A stretch of DNA of 64,000 bases. Origin: Catellatospora sp. TT07R-123 (lineage in GTDB: Bacteria > Actinomycetota > Actinomycetes > Mycobacteriales > Micromonosporaceae). Position numbers and translations under genes: made by a program. Below the pieces are notes generated by a model, which made no database searches, was not told the origin of the DNA, and saw only the letters and a program-made list of their open reading frames with translations. Of this stretch, positions 1-7,996 are shown piece by piece. The DNA is taken from positions 3,844,001 to 3,908,000 of the forward strand of contig NZ_BNEM01000002.1 in the NCBI RefSeq assembly GCF_018327705.1. The letters run 5' to 3'. Every line of letters begins with the position of its first letter. Positions within the stretch are counted from its first letter, which is position 1.

Positions 1-665
1 ACTACTTCGGCACCATGATGGTCCACACCGGGCGGGCCGACGCGATGGTCTCCGGCGCGGTGCACCCGACCGCCGACACCATCCGCCCCGCGTTCGAGAT
101 CATCAAGACGCAGCCGACCGTCTCGGTCGCCTCCAGCGTCTTCTTCATGTGCCTGGCCGACCACGTGCTCGTCTACGGCGACTGCGCGATCAACCCCGAC
201 CCGACCCCGGAGCAGCTCGCCGACATCGCGGTGTCGTCGGCGGAGACCGCGGCCCGGTTCGGCGTCGAGCCCCGGGTGGCGATGCTGTCCTACTCGACCG
301 GCGGCTCCGGCACCGGCGCCGAGGTGGACAAGGTGGCGCTGGCGACGAAGCTGGTCCGCGAGCGGCGCCCCGACCTGCCGGTGGAGGGCCCGATCCAGTA
401 CGACGCCGCCGTCGACCCGACCGTGGCCGCGACCAAGCTGCCCGGCAGCGAGGTGGCGGGCCGGGCCACGGTGCTGATCTTCCCCGACCTGAACACGGGC
501 AACAACACGTACAAGGCGGTGCAGCGCTCGGCGGGGGCGGTGGCGGTCGGCCCGGTGATGCAGGGCCTGCGCAAACCCGTCAACGACCTGTCGCGGGGCG
601 CCACGGTGCGCGACATCATCTCCACCGTGGCCATCACCGCGATCCAGTCGCAGGTGGCCCTGTGA
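1..665 (+). CDS. pta: phosphate acetyltransferase, C-terminal part (5' end outside window)
   Basis: This is the C-terminal 220 or so residues of phosphotransacetylase, which interconverts acetyl-CoA and acetyl phosphate in the cytoplasm. The reading frame is open to the left edge, so the N-terminal part lies outside. Family motifs are visible: [19 protein letters not shown] near the start, a central stretch [13 protein letters not shown], the substrate-loop-like [11 protein letters not shown], and the conserved ending region [18 protein letters not shown] followed by [17 protein letters not shown]. Its TGA stop overlaps the GTG start of the acetate kinase gene (GTGA), which is typical of translationally coupled pta-ackA operons. 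The full-length form could carry an N-terminal DRTGG/AAA domain as in other actinobacteria, but that cannot be seen here. Confidence 0.96.
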   Translation, partial: YFGTMMVHTGRADAMVSGAVHPTADTIRPAFEIIKTQPTVSVASSVFFMCLADHVLVYGDCAINPDPTPEQLADIAVSSAETAARFGVEPRVAMLSYSTGGSGTGAEVDKVALATKLVRERRPDLPVEGPIQYDAAVDPTVAATKLPGSEVAGRATVLIFPDLNTGNNTYKAVQRSAGAVAVGPVMQGLRKPVNDLSRGATVRDIISTVAITAIQSQVAL

Positions 666-1762
666 AGATCCTGGTGCTCAACTGCGGCTCCGCCTCGGTG
701 AAGTGGGGCCTGTTCGCCGACGGGGCCGCCGTCGACGGGGGCCTGATCGACCGGGTGACCAACCACGCGCAGGCGCTGCGCGAGCTGATGTTCGAGGTCG
801 ACTCCAGCGGACTGGACGCGGTCGGGCACCGGGTGGTGCACGGCGGGCTGCGCTTCACCACCCCGACGCTGCTGGACGACCAGGTGGTCGAGGCGGTCAC
901 CAAGCTGGTCCCGCTGGCCCCGCTGCACAACCCGATCAACCTGCTCGGCGTGCAGATGATGCGGCAGCTGCTGCCGGACGTCCCGCAGGTGGCGGTGTTC
1001 GACACCGCGTTCCACCGCACCATCGCCCCGGCGCAGTCGACGTACGCGATCGACGTCGAGGTGGCGCAGGAGAACGGGATCGCCCGCTACGGCTTCCACG
1101 GCACCTCCCACGCGTACGTGTCCCGGCGTACGGCGGCGCTGCTCGGCAAGGACCCGGCCGAGGTCAACGTGATCACGCTGCACCTGGGCAACGGCGCGAG
1201 CGCGTGCGCCGTACGCGGTGGGCTCAGTTTCGCCACCAGCATGGGCCTGTCCCCGCTGGAGGGCCTGGTGATGGGCACCCGCAGCGGCGACATCGACCCG
1301 GCCGCCGTGTTCCACCTGCACCGGCACGCCGGGATGGGCTTCGACGCGATCGAGGACCTGCTCAACCAGCGCAGCGGCCTCAAGGGCCTCTGCGGCGACA
1401 ACGACATGCGCGAGGTGCTGCGCCGCCGCGCCGAGGGCGAGGACCGGGCCGCGCTGGCCTTCGACGTGTACTGCGCACGGGCCACCGAGTACGTCGGGGC
1501 GTACTACGCGCTGCTGGGGCGCGTGGACGCGGTCACCTTCACCGCCGGGGTGGGCGAGAACGCCGCGCCCGTGCGCGCGGCCGTGCTGGCCGGGCTGGAG
1601 CGGCTGGGCATCGCGGTCGACCCGGCCCGCAACGAGGCGCCCGGCCGCGAGGAGCGGCTCATCTCCCCGGACGGCGGCGAGGTCGCCGTGTGCGTCGTGC
1701 CGACCGACGAGGAGTGCGAGATCGCCACCCAGACCGAGGCCGTGCTGGCCCGTACGCAGTAA
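662..1762 (+). CDS. ackA: acetate kinase
   Basis: Acetate kinase (366 residues) converts acetyl phosphate and ADP to acetate and ATP, completing the overflow pathway with the upstream pta. The GTG start at 662 gives the canonical N terminus [17 protein letters not shown], whose Asn and Ser bind phosphate. Further family motifs are [15 protein letters not shown], the [12 protein letters not shown] segment with the catalytic His, HLGNGAS, the [10 protein letters not shown] loop with the catalytic Asp, and [10 protein letters not shown] close to the end. It is somewhat shorter than the roughly 400-residue enterobacterial enzyme, as in other actinobacteria. The 4-bp overlap with pta fixes the start. 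A strong hairpin follows the stop directly. Confidence 0.97.
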   Translation: MKILVLNCGSASVKWGLFADGAAVDGGLIDRVTNHAQALRELMFEVDSSGLDAVGHRVVHGGLRFTTPTLLDDQVVEAVTKLVPLAPLHNPINLLGVQMMRQLLPDVPQVAVFDTAFHRTIAPAQSTYAIDVEVAQENGIARYGFHGTSHAYVSRRTAALLGKDPAEVNVITLHLGNGASACAVRGGLSFATSMGLSPLEGLVMGTRSGDIDPAAVFHLHRHAGMGFDAIEDLLNQRSGLKGLCGDNDMREVLRRRAEGEDRAALAFDVYCARATEYVGAYYALLGRVDAVTFTAGVGENAAPVRAAVLAGLERLGIAVDPARNEAPGREERLISPDGGEVAVCVVPTDEECEIATQTEAVLARTQ

Positions 1763-1763
1763 A

Positions 1764-1792
1764 GGCGGCGGGCCGTGAATCGGCCCGCCGCC
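1764..1792. terminator. hairpin terminator between ackA and the LysM gene
   Basis: A perfect 11-bp GC stem (ggcggcgggcc and its complement) with a 7-base loop starts 2 bases after the ackA stop and is followed by gtgttt. It lies between two converging genes and can serve both. Confidence 0.8.
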
Positions 1793-1817
1793 GTGTTTCC
1801 AGTAGGGTCTCGCGGCA

Positions 1818-2243
1818 TCAGTCCGGGATCTTCAGCACCCAGCCGATGTCGATCTGGTTCGGGTCGGCGATGTTGTTCGCCTTGGCGATCTTCATGTACT
1901 GGCGCCCGTCGCCGTAGTAGTTGGCGGCGATGTCCCACAGCGTGTCCCCGGCCTTGACCCGGTAGGTGCGCTCCTGCGCCTGCTTGGCCTTGGTCGTGGC
2001 GGCGGCGGGCTTCGCCGCGGGTGCGGCGGCGGGCTTCGCGGGCGCGGCCGGCGCCTCGGCGACCGGGGGCGCCACCGGAGGCGGTGCGGGCGCGGCAGCG
2101 GGCGGAGGCGGGGCCGCGGGCGCCTCGGCGGCCGGCGGGGCCTCCTCCTTCTTCTTCTTGCCCCACTTGAAGGGGTTCATGAAGCCTGCGGCCTCTTGTT
2201 CGAGCTTCTCCAGCCCGCCTTCCTTGTCCTGCTCCTGCGACAT
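1818..2243 (-). CDS. LysM domain protein with Ala/Pro-rich linker
   Basis: The 141-residue product has a charged N terminus with a KWGKKKKEE run, a roughly 50-residue Ala/Pro-rich low-complexity linker, and a single C-terminal LysM domain over about the last 50 residues (TYRVKAGDTLWDIAANYYGD to GWVLKIPD). LysM modules bind peptidoglycan-type glycans. No signal peptide or membrane helix is visible, so the protein may be cytoplasmic or non-classically exported, as described for similar actinobacterial LysM proteins. The ATG at 2243 was chosen (MSQEQ) because a gggggtac run lies upstream; a start 30 bases further out is possible. Converges with ackA. Confidence 0.82.
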   Translation of the reverse strand: MSQEQDKEGGLEKLEQEAAGFMNPFKWGKKKKEEAPPAAEAPAAPPPPAAAPAPPPVAPPVAEAPAAPAKPAAAPAAKPAAATTKAKQAQERTYRVKAGDTLWDIAANYYGDGRQYMKIAKANNIADPNQIDIGWVLKIPD

Positions 2244-2385
2244 GCGAAGTACCCCCGTACTCGGGCTCGTCAAGCCGTACGAGCCTCACATTAGCGCTGG
2301 TCGGACGGTGCTTGGCGGGGTTCGGCGGATACGGGGGCGGCGGGGGCGCCGATCTGTATGGGGGCGGATGGGTCGCGAGATCACT

Positions 2386-2445
2386 GCAGTTTCGGGGAAG
2401 TTGCCGGAATCTTGGCTTGCGTTCGTGCACTTTCCCCGAAACTGC
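2386..2445. repeat. 60-bp palindromic repeat, copy 1
   Basis: First of four copies in the window. The right 19-base arm gcactttccccgaaactgc is identical to the other copies; the left arm has a local change (gggaagttgc for gggaaagtgc), so this is the most diverged copy. The 22-base centre keeps the ggaatcttggc word. The stretch 2244-2385, between the LysM start and this copy, shows nothing further that I recognise. Confidence 0.92.
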
Positions 2446-2520
2446 ACGATCGCTTCAGGCGGGTGGCTCTGTCGCGGATGGGCGCGATGACACCAGAGGG
2501 TGCCGTGAGCTGGTCCGGAG

Positions 2521-2549
2521 TTGCGGTCCTATTGCGACAAAGCTACATT
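2521..2549 (+). promoter_or_regulatory. possible sigma-70-type promoter for the small-protein pair
   Basis: TTGCGG (2521-2526), a 17-base spacer and TACATT (2544-2549) fit a housekeeping promoter. The word ctacattgatca around this -10 is repeated exactly in front of whiB1 near 9034-9045. A short palindrome gtcgacattgtcgac lies just downstream (about 2563-2577) and may be an operator. Confidence 0.4.
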
Positions 2550-2620
2550 GATCAGGTGACTACGTCGACATTGTCGACAACATGTCCTCGCCGTGGGGAC
2601 CCGATGCGAACGGAGAGATC

Positions 2621-2821
2621 GTGGCAATCACCGAGAGCGCGCCGTACCGGCTCCGGCTGGAGCTGCTGCCCGTGGGGCAGCTGCTCGACGTGACGTTCCG
2701 CAATGGCCTGGTCAAGCTGGGTCGGCTGGGCATCGCCAGCCGGCCGCTGAGCGAGCCGGGCGGCCCCGGCGAGGCCGACGCCCGGCTGGTGGTCCGGGGG
2801 CGGAAGGGGCCGCGACCATGA
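2621..2821 (+). CDS. hypothetical small protein, first gene of a two-gene unit
   Basis: A 66-residue product (VAITESAPYRLRLELLPVG...) that I do not recognise. It is rich in Arg and Leu, has no signal peptide or membrane segment and looks like a small soluble beta-rich protein. The GTG at 2621 is preceded by GGAGAG; an in-frame ATG at 2582 would add 13 residues but has no ribosome binding site. The stop overlaps the ATG of the next gene (ATGA), so the two are probably co-translated. Confidence 0.6.
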   Translation: MAITESAPYRLRLELLPVGQLLDVTFRNGLVKLGRLGIASRPLSEPGGPGEADARLVVRGRKGPRP

Positions 2822-2994
2822 GCGGGCGCTCGCCGTACCCCCGGGTCAGTCCGTGCGCGCACTGCGACCGCCCGGTGCTGCGCGACAACGACGACCGCTG
2901 GATCCACGCCGACCTGAGTTACGTGTGCCGGGACCGGTGGGGCGGCCTGACCGCCACCACCGCGGCCCCGGTGCAACCACGTCAGCGGCTGTGA
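2818..2994 (+). CDS. small CxxC protein, paralogue of 59869-60063
   Basis: A 58-residue protein beginning MSGRSPYPRVSPCAHC. A CAHC pair near residue 13-16, then WIHADLSYVC with a His and a third Cys, followed by RDRWGG, look like a small metal site, probably zinc. The product aligns closely with the 64-residue protein at 59869-60063: both have YPRVSPC, VLRDN, WIHA, LSY and CRD.WGG in the same order. Function unknown; the family name is not known to me. It overlaps the preceding gene by 4 bp and its 3' end overlaps the convergent oxidoreductase by 13 bp. Confidence 0.72.
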   Translation: MSGRSPYPRVSPCAHCDRPVLRDNDDRWIHADLSYVCRDRWGGLTATTAAPVQPRQRL

Positions 2995-3953
2995 TCGAGC
3001 ACGATCTTTCCGAACGCGTGCCCCGCCGCCAGCTCCTCGAACGCGGCACGCGCCTGCGAGAAGGCGTACACCCCGGCCACCACCGGGGTGATCTTCTTCG
3101 CCGCCATCAGGGCCAGCAGCGCGGCCAGCTCGTCGCGGGTGCCCATGGTGGACCCGACGATCTCCTGCTGGAGGAAGAACACCCGGCGCAGGTCCACGGT
3201 CGCCAGATGCCCCGACGTCGAACCTGACACCACGATCCGGCCGCCGGGCTTGGTGTTCTTGACCGAGTGGTCGAAGGTGGCCGCGCCGACCGTCTCGATC
3301 ACCACGTCCACGCGCTCGGGCAGGCGGTCACCGGTGGCCAGCGCGGTCGCGCCCAGGGCCTGCGCCTGCTCCCGCTTGGCCGCGTCGCGGCTGGTGGCGT
3401 ACACCCGCGCGCCGAGCGCCCGGCCCAGGACGATCGCCGCCGTGGCCACGCCGCCGCCCGCGCCCTGCACCAGCACGCTGTCGCCCTCGCGCAGCCGCCC
3501 CCGCGTGGTCAGCATCCGGTACGCCGTGAGCCACGCCGTCGGCACACACGCCGCGTCGGTCCAGCTCATACCCTCCGGCTTGGGCACCAGGTTGCGTCGC
3601 GGCACCGCGACCAGATCGGCCATCGTGCCCGGGTGCAGCTCCGACAGCAGGGTCCGCCGCGGGTCGAACGTCTCGTCGCCGCCGCCCGCCGCCGGATCGC
3701 CGATGACGGAGTGCACCACCACCTCGTTGCCGTCGGCGTCCACGCCCGCCGCGTCGTCGCCCAGGATCATCGGCAGCTTGTCCGCCGACAGCCCGACCCC
3801 CTTGAGCGACCAGAGGTCGTGGTGGTTCAGCGCGCTCGCGCGCACCTGGACGGTCGTCCACCCCTCCGGCACCTCGGGCTCCGGCCGCTCCCCCACGACC
3901 AGCCCCGCCAACGGATCATCCTCATTGATCGATTCCGCATAAACCGCACGCAT
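2982..3953 (-). CDS. zinc-free medium-chain dehydrogenase/reductase (quinone oxidoreductase-like)
   Basis: This 323-residue protein belongs to the MDR superfamily of NAD(P)H-dependent reductases. The N-terminal GroES-like half contains ALNHHDLWSLKGVG and GDDAAGV; the Rossmann half has GAGGGVATAAIVLGRALGA for nucleotide binding and ends with the usual AFEELAAGHAFGKIVL. The structural zinc Cys cluster and catalytic zinc ligands of alcohol dehydrogenases are absent, which fits quinone oxidoreductase or enoyl reductase subgroups. The ATG at 3953 gives the typical MRAVYAE start. Substrate cannot be inferred. It stands alone on the minus strand and converges with the small CxxC gene. Confidence 0.85.
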   Translation of the reverse strand: MRAVYAESINEDDPLAGLVVGERPEPEVPEGWTTVQVRASALNHHDLWSLKGVGLSADKLPMILGDDAAGVDADGNEVVVHSVIGDPAAGGGDETFDPRRTLLSELHPGTMADLVAVPRRNLVPKPEGMSWTDAACVPTAWLTAYRMLTTRGRLREGDSVLVQGAGGGVATAAIVLGRALGARVYATSRDAAKREQAQALGATALATGDRLPERVDVVIETVGAATFDHSVKNTKPGGRIVVSGSTSGHLATVDLRRVFFLQQEIVGSTMGTRDELAALLALMAAKKITPVVAGVYAFSQARAAFEELAAGHAFGKIVLDHSR

Positions 3954-4081
3954 ACCGCGACGCTAACAGCCCACCCGTGCCCGCCCGCCCCGCCCGCCAC
4001 CCGGGATCGGGCAAGCTGCCGGGCGATCGCGGGACATGCCGGCCAAGCCACGACCGAGCGCCCGCCGACCCACCCCGTTTC

Positions 4082-4152
4082 GTCATAGACGTTGGCCTAT
4101 CTCGTTGAGTTCGATCTTCGATCAGTCGATGTGATAGGCCAACGTCTATGAC
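4082..4152. repeat. 20-bp perfect inverted repeat with 31-base loop
   Basis: Arms gtcatagacgttggcctatc (4082-4101) and its exact complement (4133-4152) enclose a 31-base AT-richer loop. It lies in the 309-bp gene-free stretch 3954-4262, upstream of the oxidoreductase and downstream of the malic enzyme. It is too long and lacks a T-run for a standard terminator; an operator, a recombination site or a mobile-element remnant is possible. Apart from this and the adjoining tandem repeat the stretch shows nothing else that I recognise. Confidence 0.85.
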
Positions 4153-4163
4153 AAGTGGGCGCC

Positions 4164-4216
4164 GTGCGCCGGTAGGCGTTGACGTGCGCCGTTAGGCGTG
4201 CGCCGTCAGGCGTGAC
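4164..4216 (+). repeat. short degenerate tandem repeat
   Basis: Three head-to-tail copies of gtgcgccgktaggcgt-like units (4164-4183, 4184-4197, 4198-4216), the outer two followed by tgac. Lies directly beside the 20-bp inverted repeat. Confidence 0.7.
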
Positions 4217-4262
4217 GGGCGGGGTCTCGCGACGCGGGACGGGCGAGGTGGGCTGGGATGGG

Positions 4263-5447
4263 TCAGCGGGTGACGGCGTCGCGGTGGGCGGCGTCGGCTA
4301 CGGCCGCCGCCACGGCCGGGGCCACGCGCGGGTCCAGCGGGCTGGGCACGATCGCGTCGGGGCTCAGGTCGGCGGCGACCACGTCGGCGATGGCGATCGC
4401 CGCGGCCAGTTTCATCCCCTCGGTGATCCGGGTGGCGCGGGCCTCCAGCGCACCCCGGAAGATGCCCGGGAACGCGAGCACGTTGTTGATCTGGTTCGGA
4501 AAGTCGCTGCGCCCGGTCGCGACGATCGCGGCGTACCGCGCGGCGACCTCCGGGTGCACCTCGGGCGTCGGGTTGGCCAGCGCGAAGATCATGGCGCCCG
4601 GCGCCATCCCGGCGACCGCCTCCTCCGGGATCTGCCCGCCGGACACTCCGATCAGCACGTCGGCACCGGACAGCGCGGCGGCGATGTCGCCGCGCACCCC
4701 CTCAGCGTTCGTACGCTCGGCGAGCTCAGCTTTTGCCGAGCCCGCGACCAGGTCGGGCCGCCCCAGGTGGATCGCGCCGCGCGAGTCGCACACCACCAGC
4801 GCGGCCGGGTCGACCCCGCCCGCCATCAGCATCTTCGCCACCGCGACGCCTGCCGCGCCGGCGCCGGAGATGACCACGCGCAGGTCGCCGAGCTTGCGCT
4901 CGGTCAGCGTCGCGGCGTTGCGCAGGGCGGCGAACACCACCACGGCGGTGCCGTGCTGGTCGTCGTGGAACACGGGGATGTCCAGCGCCTCCACCAGCCG
5001 CCGCTCGATGTCGAAGCAGCGCGGCGCGGAGATGTCCTCCAGGTTGATGCCGCCGAAGCTCGGCGCGAGCGCCTTCACGATCGCCACGATCTCGTCGGGG
5101 TCCTGCGTGTCCAGGCAGACCGGCACCGCGTCGACCCCGCCGAACTGCTTGAACAGGACCGCCTTGCCCTCCATCACGGGCAGCGCGGCCTTGGGCCCGA
5201 TGTTGCCCAGGCCGAGTACGGCCGAACCGTCGGTGACGACCGCGACGGTGTGCCCCACCCAGGTGTAGTCGTACGCCAGCGACGGGTCCTGCGCGATCGC
5301 CTCACAGACGAGCGCGACACCCGGGGTGTACGCCAGGGACAGGTCTTCTCGAGTGGCCAGGGGCACGGTGCTGGCGACGACCATCTTGCCGCCTCGGTGC
5401 CGTTCGAACGCCGGATGCTCCACGGTGGACTCCCATAGTCTCAACAC
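4263..5447 (-). CDS. NAD(P)-dependent malic enzyme
   Basis: A 394-residue malic enzyme that decarboxylates malate to pyruvate with reduction of NAD(P), cytoplasmic. Visible motifs are LAYTPGVA with the catalytic Tyr, the VTDGSAVLGLGNIGP stretch, EGKAVLFKQFGGVDA with the catalytic Lys, the metal-binding HDDQHGTA segment, the Rossmann motif VISGAGAAGVAVAK and the conserved FALANPTPE. The length fits the short bacterial maeB/ytsJ type without the phosphotransacetylase-like fusion. It is transcribed alone, with a 133-bp gap to sodX on the same strand. Cofactor preference cannot be read from the sequence with certainty. Confidence 0.95.
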   Translation of the reverse strand: MLRLWESTVEHPAFERHRGGKMVVASTVPLATREDLSLAYTPGVALVCEAIAQDPSLAYDYTWVGHTVAVVTDGSAVLGLGNIGPKAALPVMEGKAVLFKQFGGVDAVPVCLDTQDPDEIVAIVKALAPSFGGINLEDISAPRCFDIERRLVEALDIPVFHDDQHGTAVVVFAALRNAATLTERKLGDLRVVISGAGAAGVAVAKMLMAGGVDPAALVVCDSRGAIHLGRPDLVAGSAKAELAERTNAEGVRGDIAAALSGADVLIGVSGGQIPEEAVAGMAPGAMIFALANPTPEVHPEVAARYAAIVATGRSDFPNQINNVLAFPGIFRGALEARATRITEGMKLAAAIAIADVVAADLSPDAIVPSPLDPRVAPAVAAAVADAAHRDAVTR

Positions 5448-5580
5448 ACGGGCCGGTCGAGATCAACGACGGGTCAGCGTTGACACGGCGCGGCGGAGTT
5501 CACGGGGTTCTCCCGAGGTCAGGAGTTTATTCCTGGTCGTATACATGATCAACGACCGGGGTGTCCGGTTGGCGGATTTT

Positions 5581-5898
5581 TCACACTCCCTTGCCCAGAC
5601 GCACCCGGGGACGGGGCCAGTAGCGCAGCACCACCCGGCCGACGACGTCGGCCACGCCGTACGCCCGGGAGTCGTCGGCGACCAGGTCGTTGTCGCCGCG
5701 AAGCCACCACCCGCCGTCGCGAGCCGACTCGGCCCGCTTGATTACCAGCAGGTCAGGCCGGGTACGGAAGCGTGCGATCACCACGTCGCCCGGCCGGACC
5801 GCCCGGCCGCCGCGACACACGAGCAGCATGTCGCCGTGCCGGAACGTGGGCACCATGGACGGTCCCCGCACGATGACGGGATACAGCGGCCAACGCAA
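5581..5898 (-). CDS. sodX: nickel superoxide dismutase maturation protease (S26 family)
   Basis: A 105-residue S26-type peptidase. The Ser of the Ser/Lys dyad is in RGPSMVPTFRHGD near residue 14, and the general-base Lys is in LLVIKRAES near residue 54; GDND and GRVV complete the fold. It is much shorter than ordinary signal peptidase I and has no clear transmembrane anchor. SodX proteins are encoded next to sodN and are thought to remove the N-terminal pro-sequence of Ni-SOD so that the new His1 can bind nickel. Here it is divergent from sodN with 78 bp between the starts, which strongly supports this role over a general signal peptidase. Confidence 0.9.
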   Translation of the reverse strand: MRWPLYPVIVRGPSMVPTFRHGDMLLVCRGGRAVRPGDVVIARFRTRPDLLVIKRAESARDGGWWLRGDNDLVADDSRAYGVADVVGRVVLRYWPRPRVRLGKGV

Positions 5899-5976
5899 TG
5901 TGTTCTCCTCACCGGTATAGGGTCGACCTGGGGATCATTGTCCCGTTCAGACCTACCGCATCTCATGGAGGACCTG

Positions 5977-6372
5977 ATGCAGTTCTTCAAGCCGCGCACG
6001 GTGGTCAGCGCGCACTGCGACCTGCCCTGCGGCGTGTACGACCCGGCGCAGGCCCGGATCGAGGCCGAGTCGATCAAGGCCATCTGCGAGAAGTACCAGG
6101 CCAACACCGACCCCGAGTTCCGTACCCGGGCGCTGGTGATCAAGGAGCAGCGGGCCGAGCTCGTCAAGCACCACCTGTGGGTGCTGTGGACCGACTACTT
6201 CAAGGCCCCGCACTTCGAGAAGTACCCGCAGCTGCACCAGCTGTTCAACGAGGCCACCAAGCTGGCCGGCGCGGGTGGCGCGAAGGGCCAGGCCGACCCG
6301 GCCGTGGCCGAGCAGCTGCTGGGCAAGATCGAGGAGATCTCCAAGATCTTCTGGGAGACCAAGCAGGCCTGA
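5977..6372 (+). CDS. sodN: nickel-containing superoxide dismutase
   Basis: Ni-SOD (131-residue precursor) converts superoxide to oxygen and hydrogen peroxide in the cytoplasm. Residues 13-18 HCDLPC followed by GVYDPAQARIEAES form the nickel hook: His1, Cys2 and Cys6 of the mature enzyme. The 12-residue leader MQFFKPRTVVSA must be cleaved before His1, the job assigned to sodX. The start at 5977 has GGAGG six bases upstream; an in-frame ATG at 5965 overlaps that site and is unlikely. The rest is the four-helix bundle with conserved LWVLWTDYFKAPHFEKYP. In Streptomyces sodN is nickel-induced through Nur; no Nur box was assigned here. Confidence 0.97.
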   Translation: MQFFKPRTVVSAHCDLPCGVYDPAQARIEAESIKAICEKYQANTDPEFRTRALVIKEQRAELVKHHLWVLWTDYFKAPHFEKYPQLHQLFNEATKLAGAGGAKGQADPAVAEQLLGKIEEISKIFWETKQA

Positions 6373-6383
6373 TCGCGGCCGAT

Positions 6384-6423
6384 CCTCCCGGTGTGCGGCC
6401 AGCGTGGGCGGCACACCGGGAGG
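6384..6423 (+). terminator. hairpin terminator after sodN
   Basis: Perfect 13-bp stem cctcccggtgtgc / gcacaccgggagg with a 14-base loop, starting 11 bases after the sodN stop. No T-run follows, as is common in actinobacteria. Confidence 0.7.
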
Positions 6424-6517
6424 CCGCGTACCGGCCGCGCGTGCGGGATTCAGCCCGCCGCAGAACGCGCGCAGGTGCCCGGCCATGAGCTAGGCTCCGC
6501 GCCGGGGGGTTGGCGAG

Positions 6518-6928
6518 GTGAGTCAGATTCTGCACAGTACGGCGGTGCCGCTCGCGGACAACGTCGTGGCGGTCACCGTGCCCGCTGACGGCGGCTGGCT
6601 CGGCATCCTGCGTACGGCCACGGCCGGGCTCGCGGCCCGACTGCGGTTCGCCGGCGACAAGATCGAAGATCTTCGCATCGCGGTCGACGAGGCCTGCGCG
6701 ATGCTGCTGGTCATCGCACCGTCCGGTGCCGACCTGCACTGCCGGTTCGAGATCGGCGAGGCGGAGCTGGGCGTGGTCGTCTCCGCCCCGGTCGACGGCC
6801 GCAAACGGCTGCCCGACGGCTCGGCCTTCGTCTGGAAGGTGCTCAACGGACTGACCTCGCGGGTCGAGGTCGAGCAGTCCGCCGATAGCGCCAGCATCCG
6901 ACTGGTCACCGAACTCCCCCACTCCTGA
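6518..6928 (+). CDS. RsbW-like anti-sigma regulatory factor (HATPase domain)
   Basis: A 136-residue GHKL ATPase-fold protein of the serine/threonine anti-sigma kinase type. The N-box region reads DLRIAVDEACAMLLV, with the conserved acidic VDEA instead of the usual NA-I; the C-terminal half has FVWKVLNGLTSRVEV. Such proteins bind sigma factors or phosphorylate anti-anti-sigma (STAS) partners in stress and development pathways. The start is a GTG at 6518 with GGCGAG upstream. No STAS partner or sigma gene is adjacent, so its target is unknown. Confidence 0.82.
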   Translation: MSQILHSTAVPLADNVVAVTVPADGGWLGILRTATAGLAARLRFAGDKIEDLRIAVDEACAMLLVIAPSGADLHCRFEIGEAELGVVVSAPVDGRKRLPDGSAFVWKVLNGLTSRVEVEQSADSASIRLVTELPHS

Positions 6929-6989
6929 CCCGCCACGGCCGGGCGGCGCGCTCACGCCCCGTGCTGCGGCAGCCCACGCCGCGCCCGCC

Positions 6990-7172
6990 GATGATCGCCG
7001 TTCTCGGCCACAAACTGTGGCTGGAACGCACCCCGTGACCTCAAACGGCGATCATCGCCAGAAGATCACGGGTTCCGGGCAGGAAGAACCTCGGGCGCCG
7101 CTGGCCATGGAGTCGATCAGGAAGTTGTGCACGCGACACGCCGTCGAACACGGCCATAAGTTCATGATCAAC
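6990..7172. repeat. dispersed repeat family 2, copy A
   Basis: The segment has two parts. The first (6990-7056) is bounded by a 13-bp inverted repeat gatgatcgccgtt / aacggcgatcatc with cacaaa-tg--gct-ga-cgca inside, which aligns with copy C near 48051-48090. The second, about 7133-7169, is the core cgtcgaacacggccataag followed by ttcatgatc, found also at 24161-24199 (reverse orientation) and 48131-48170. It fills most of the 377-bp gene-free stretch 6929-7305. Confidence 0.85.
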
Positions 7173-7212
7173 GGTGAGGGGCGGGGCGGCCCCGGCGACG
7201 GGGCGGGAGGGG

Positions 7213-7292
7213 CGGCGGCTACCGGCCGGGCGGGCTACCCGCCGGCCGAGCGGGCTACCCGCCGGGCGGGGCGGGCTACCGGCCGGGGCGGG
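7213..7292. repeat. GC-rich tandem repeat of about 20 bp
   Basis: Four imperfect head-to-tail units built on cgggctaccsgccgg (starting about 7216, 7231, 7251 and 7272). Lies just downstream of the membrane protein gene on the minus strand; could fold strongly. Confidence 0.65.
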
Positions 7293-7305
7293 AGGGTGGG
7301 TGGGG

Positions 7306-7701
7306 TTACCAGCCGAGGGTGCGGGTGGTGGCGGGGGCCAGGACGCAGGCGATGACGCCGCCGGAGACGGCCAGGACGGTCCAGCCGAGCAGGGGCTGAC
7401 CACCGGTGATCATGAAGTAGGCCGGGGCGAGCAGGAGCAGCTCCAGGGCCAGTACCGGGCCTCGGGCGCGGGGGCTCCGGCGCAGCAGGAGGCGGGCACC
7501 CACGCCGAGCCAGGCCGCGATCGCCACCGCGAACACCGTCACACCCGCCGCGATGCGCATGTCGGTCGCCTCGGCGGTCAGGTCCGCGTACAGGAGCACG
7601 CCCGCGACCACCGTCACCGCCAGGGCCTGCAGCACCAGCAGGGCCACCGCGCCCAGCAGGGACGCGGGAAGCCGGGTCGTGGTCGAGCCGGAGTCGGACA
7701 T
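7306..7701 (-). CDS. small integral membrane protein, function unknown
   Basis: The 131-residue product has four predicted membrane spans (about residues 15-40, 48-72, 82-101 and 103-123) separated by short loops, with an Arg-rich RRSPRARG loop between the second and third helix suggesting a cytoplasmic face. N terminus MSDSGSTTTRLP is polar and without a cleavable signal. I do not recognise the family. It stands alone. Confidence 0.68.
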   Translation of the reverse strand: MSDSGSTTTRLPASLLGAVALLVLQALAVTVVAGVLLYADLTAEATDMRIAAGVTVFAVAIAAWLGVGARLLLRRSPRARGPVLALELLLLAPAYFMITGGQPLLGWTVLAVSGGVIACVLAPATTRTLGW

Positions 7702-7792
7702 GGTTCCCCTTTCGCTCCCGAGACCCTAGCGCGCCATCCCCGCCCGCTCCCCCTCCGCCCAAGCACGCCCTACCGCCCCGCGGCGCCGTCGG

Positions 7793-7852
7793 GCAGTTTC
7801 GGGGAAAGTGCGGGAATCTTGGCCCGGACGGCCGCACTTTCCCCGAAACTGC
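7793..7852. repeat. 60-bp palindromic repeat, copy 2
   Basis: Arms gcagtttcggggaaagtgc and gcactttccccgaaactgc are perfect 19-bp complements; the 22-base centre begins gggaatcttggc. It lies in the 295-bp gap 7702-7996 upstream of the lipid kinase gene; the remaining bases there are plain GC-rich sequence. Confidence 0.95.
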
Positions 7853-7996
7853 ACCCGTGCACACCGTTCGAGGCGCAGGGAGCGCGCTGGGAGCGCGCCG
7901 GGCGGGCCGGGCGCGCGGGGCCGCGGCGCGAGCGGTGGGTCACGGAGTGCGGACCAGGGGTTAGGGCAGGTGGGCCGGACCGGTACATTGCCGGGC

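Noticed and set aside
5581-5898. General signal peptidase I
   Set aside because: Only 105 residues, no clear membrane anchor, and directly divergent from sodN; SodX is the better call.
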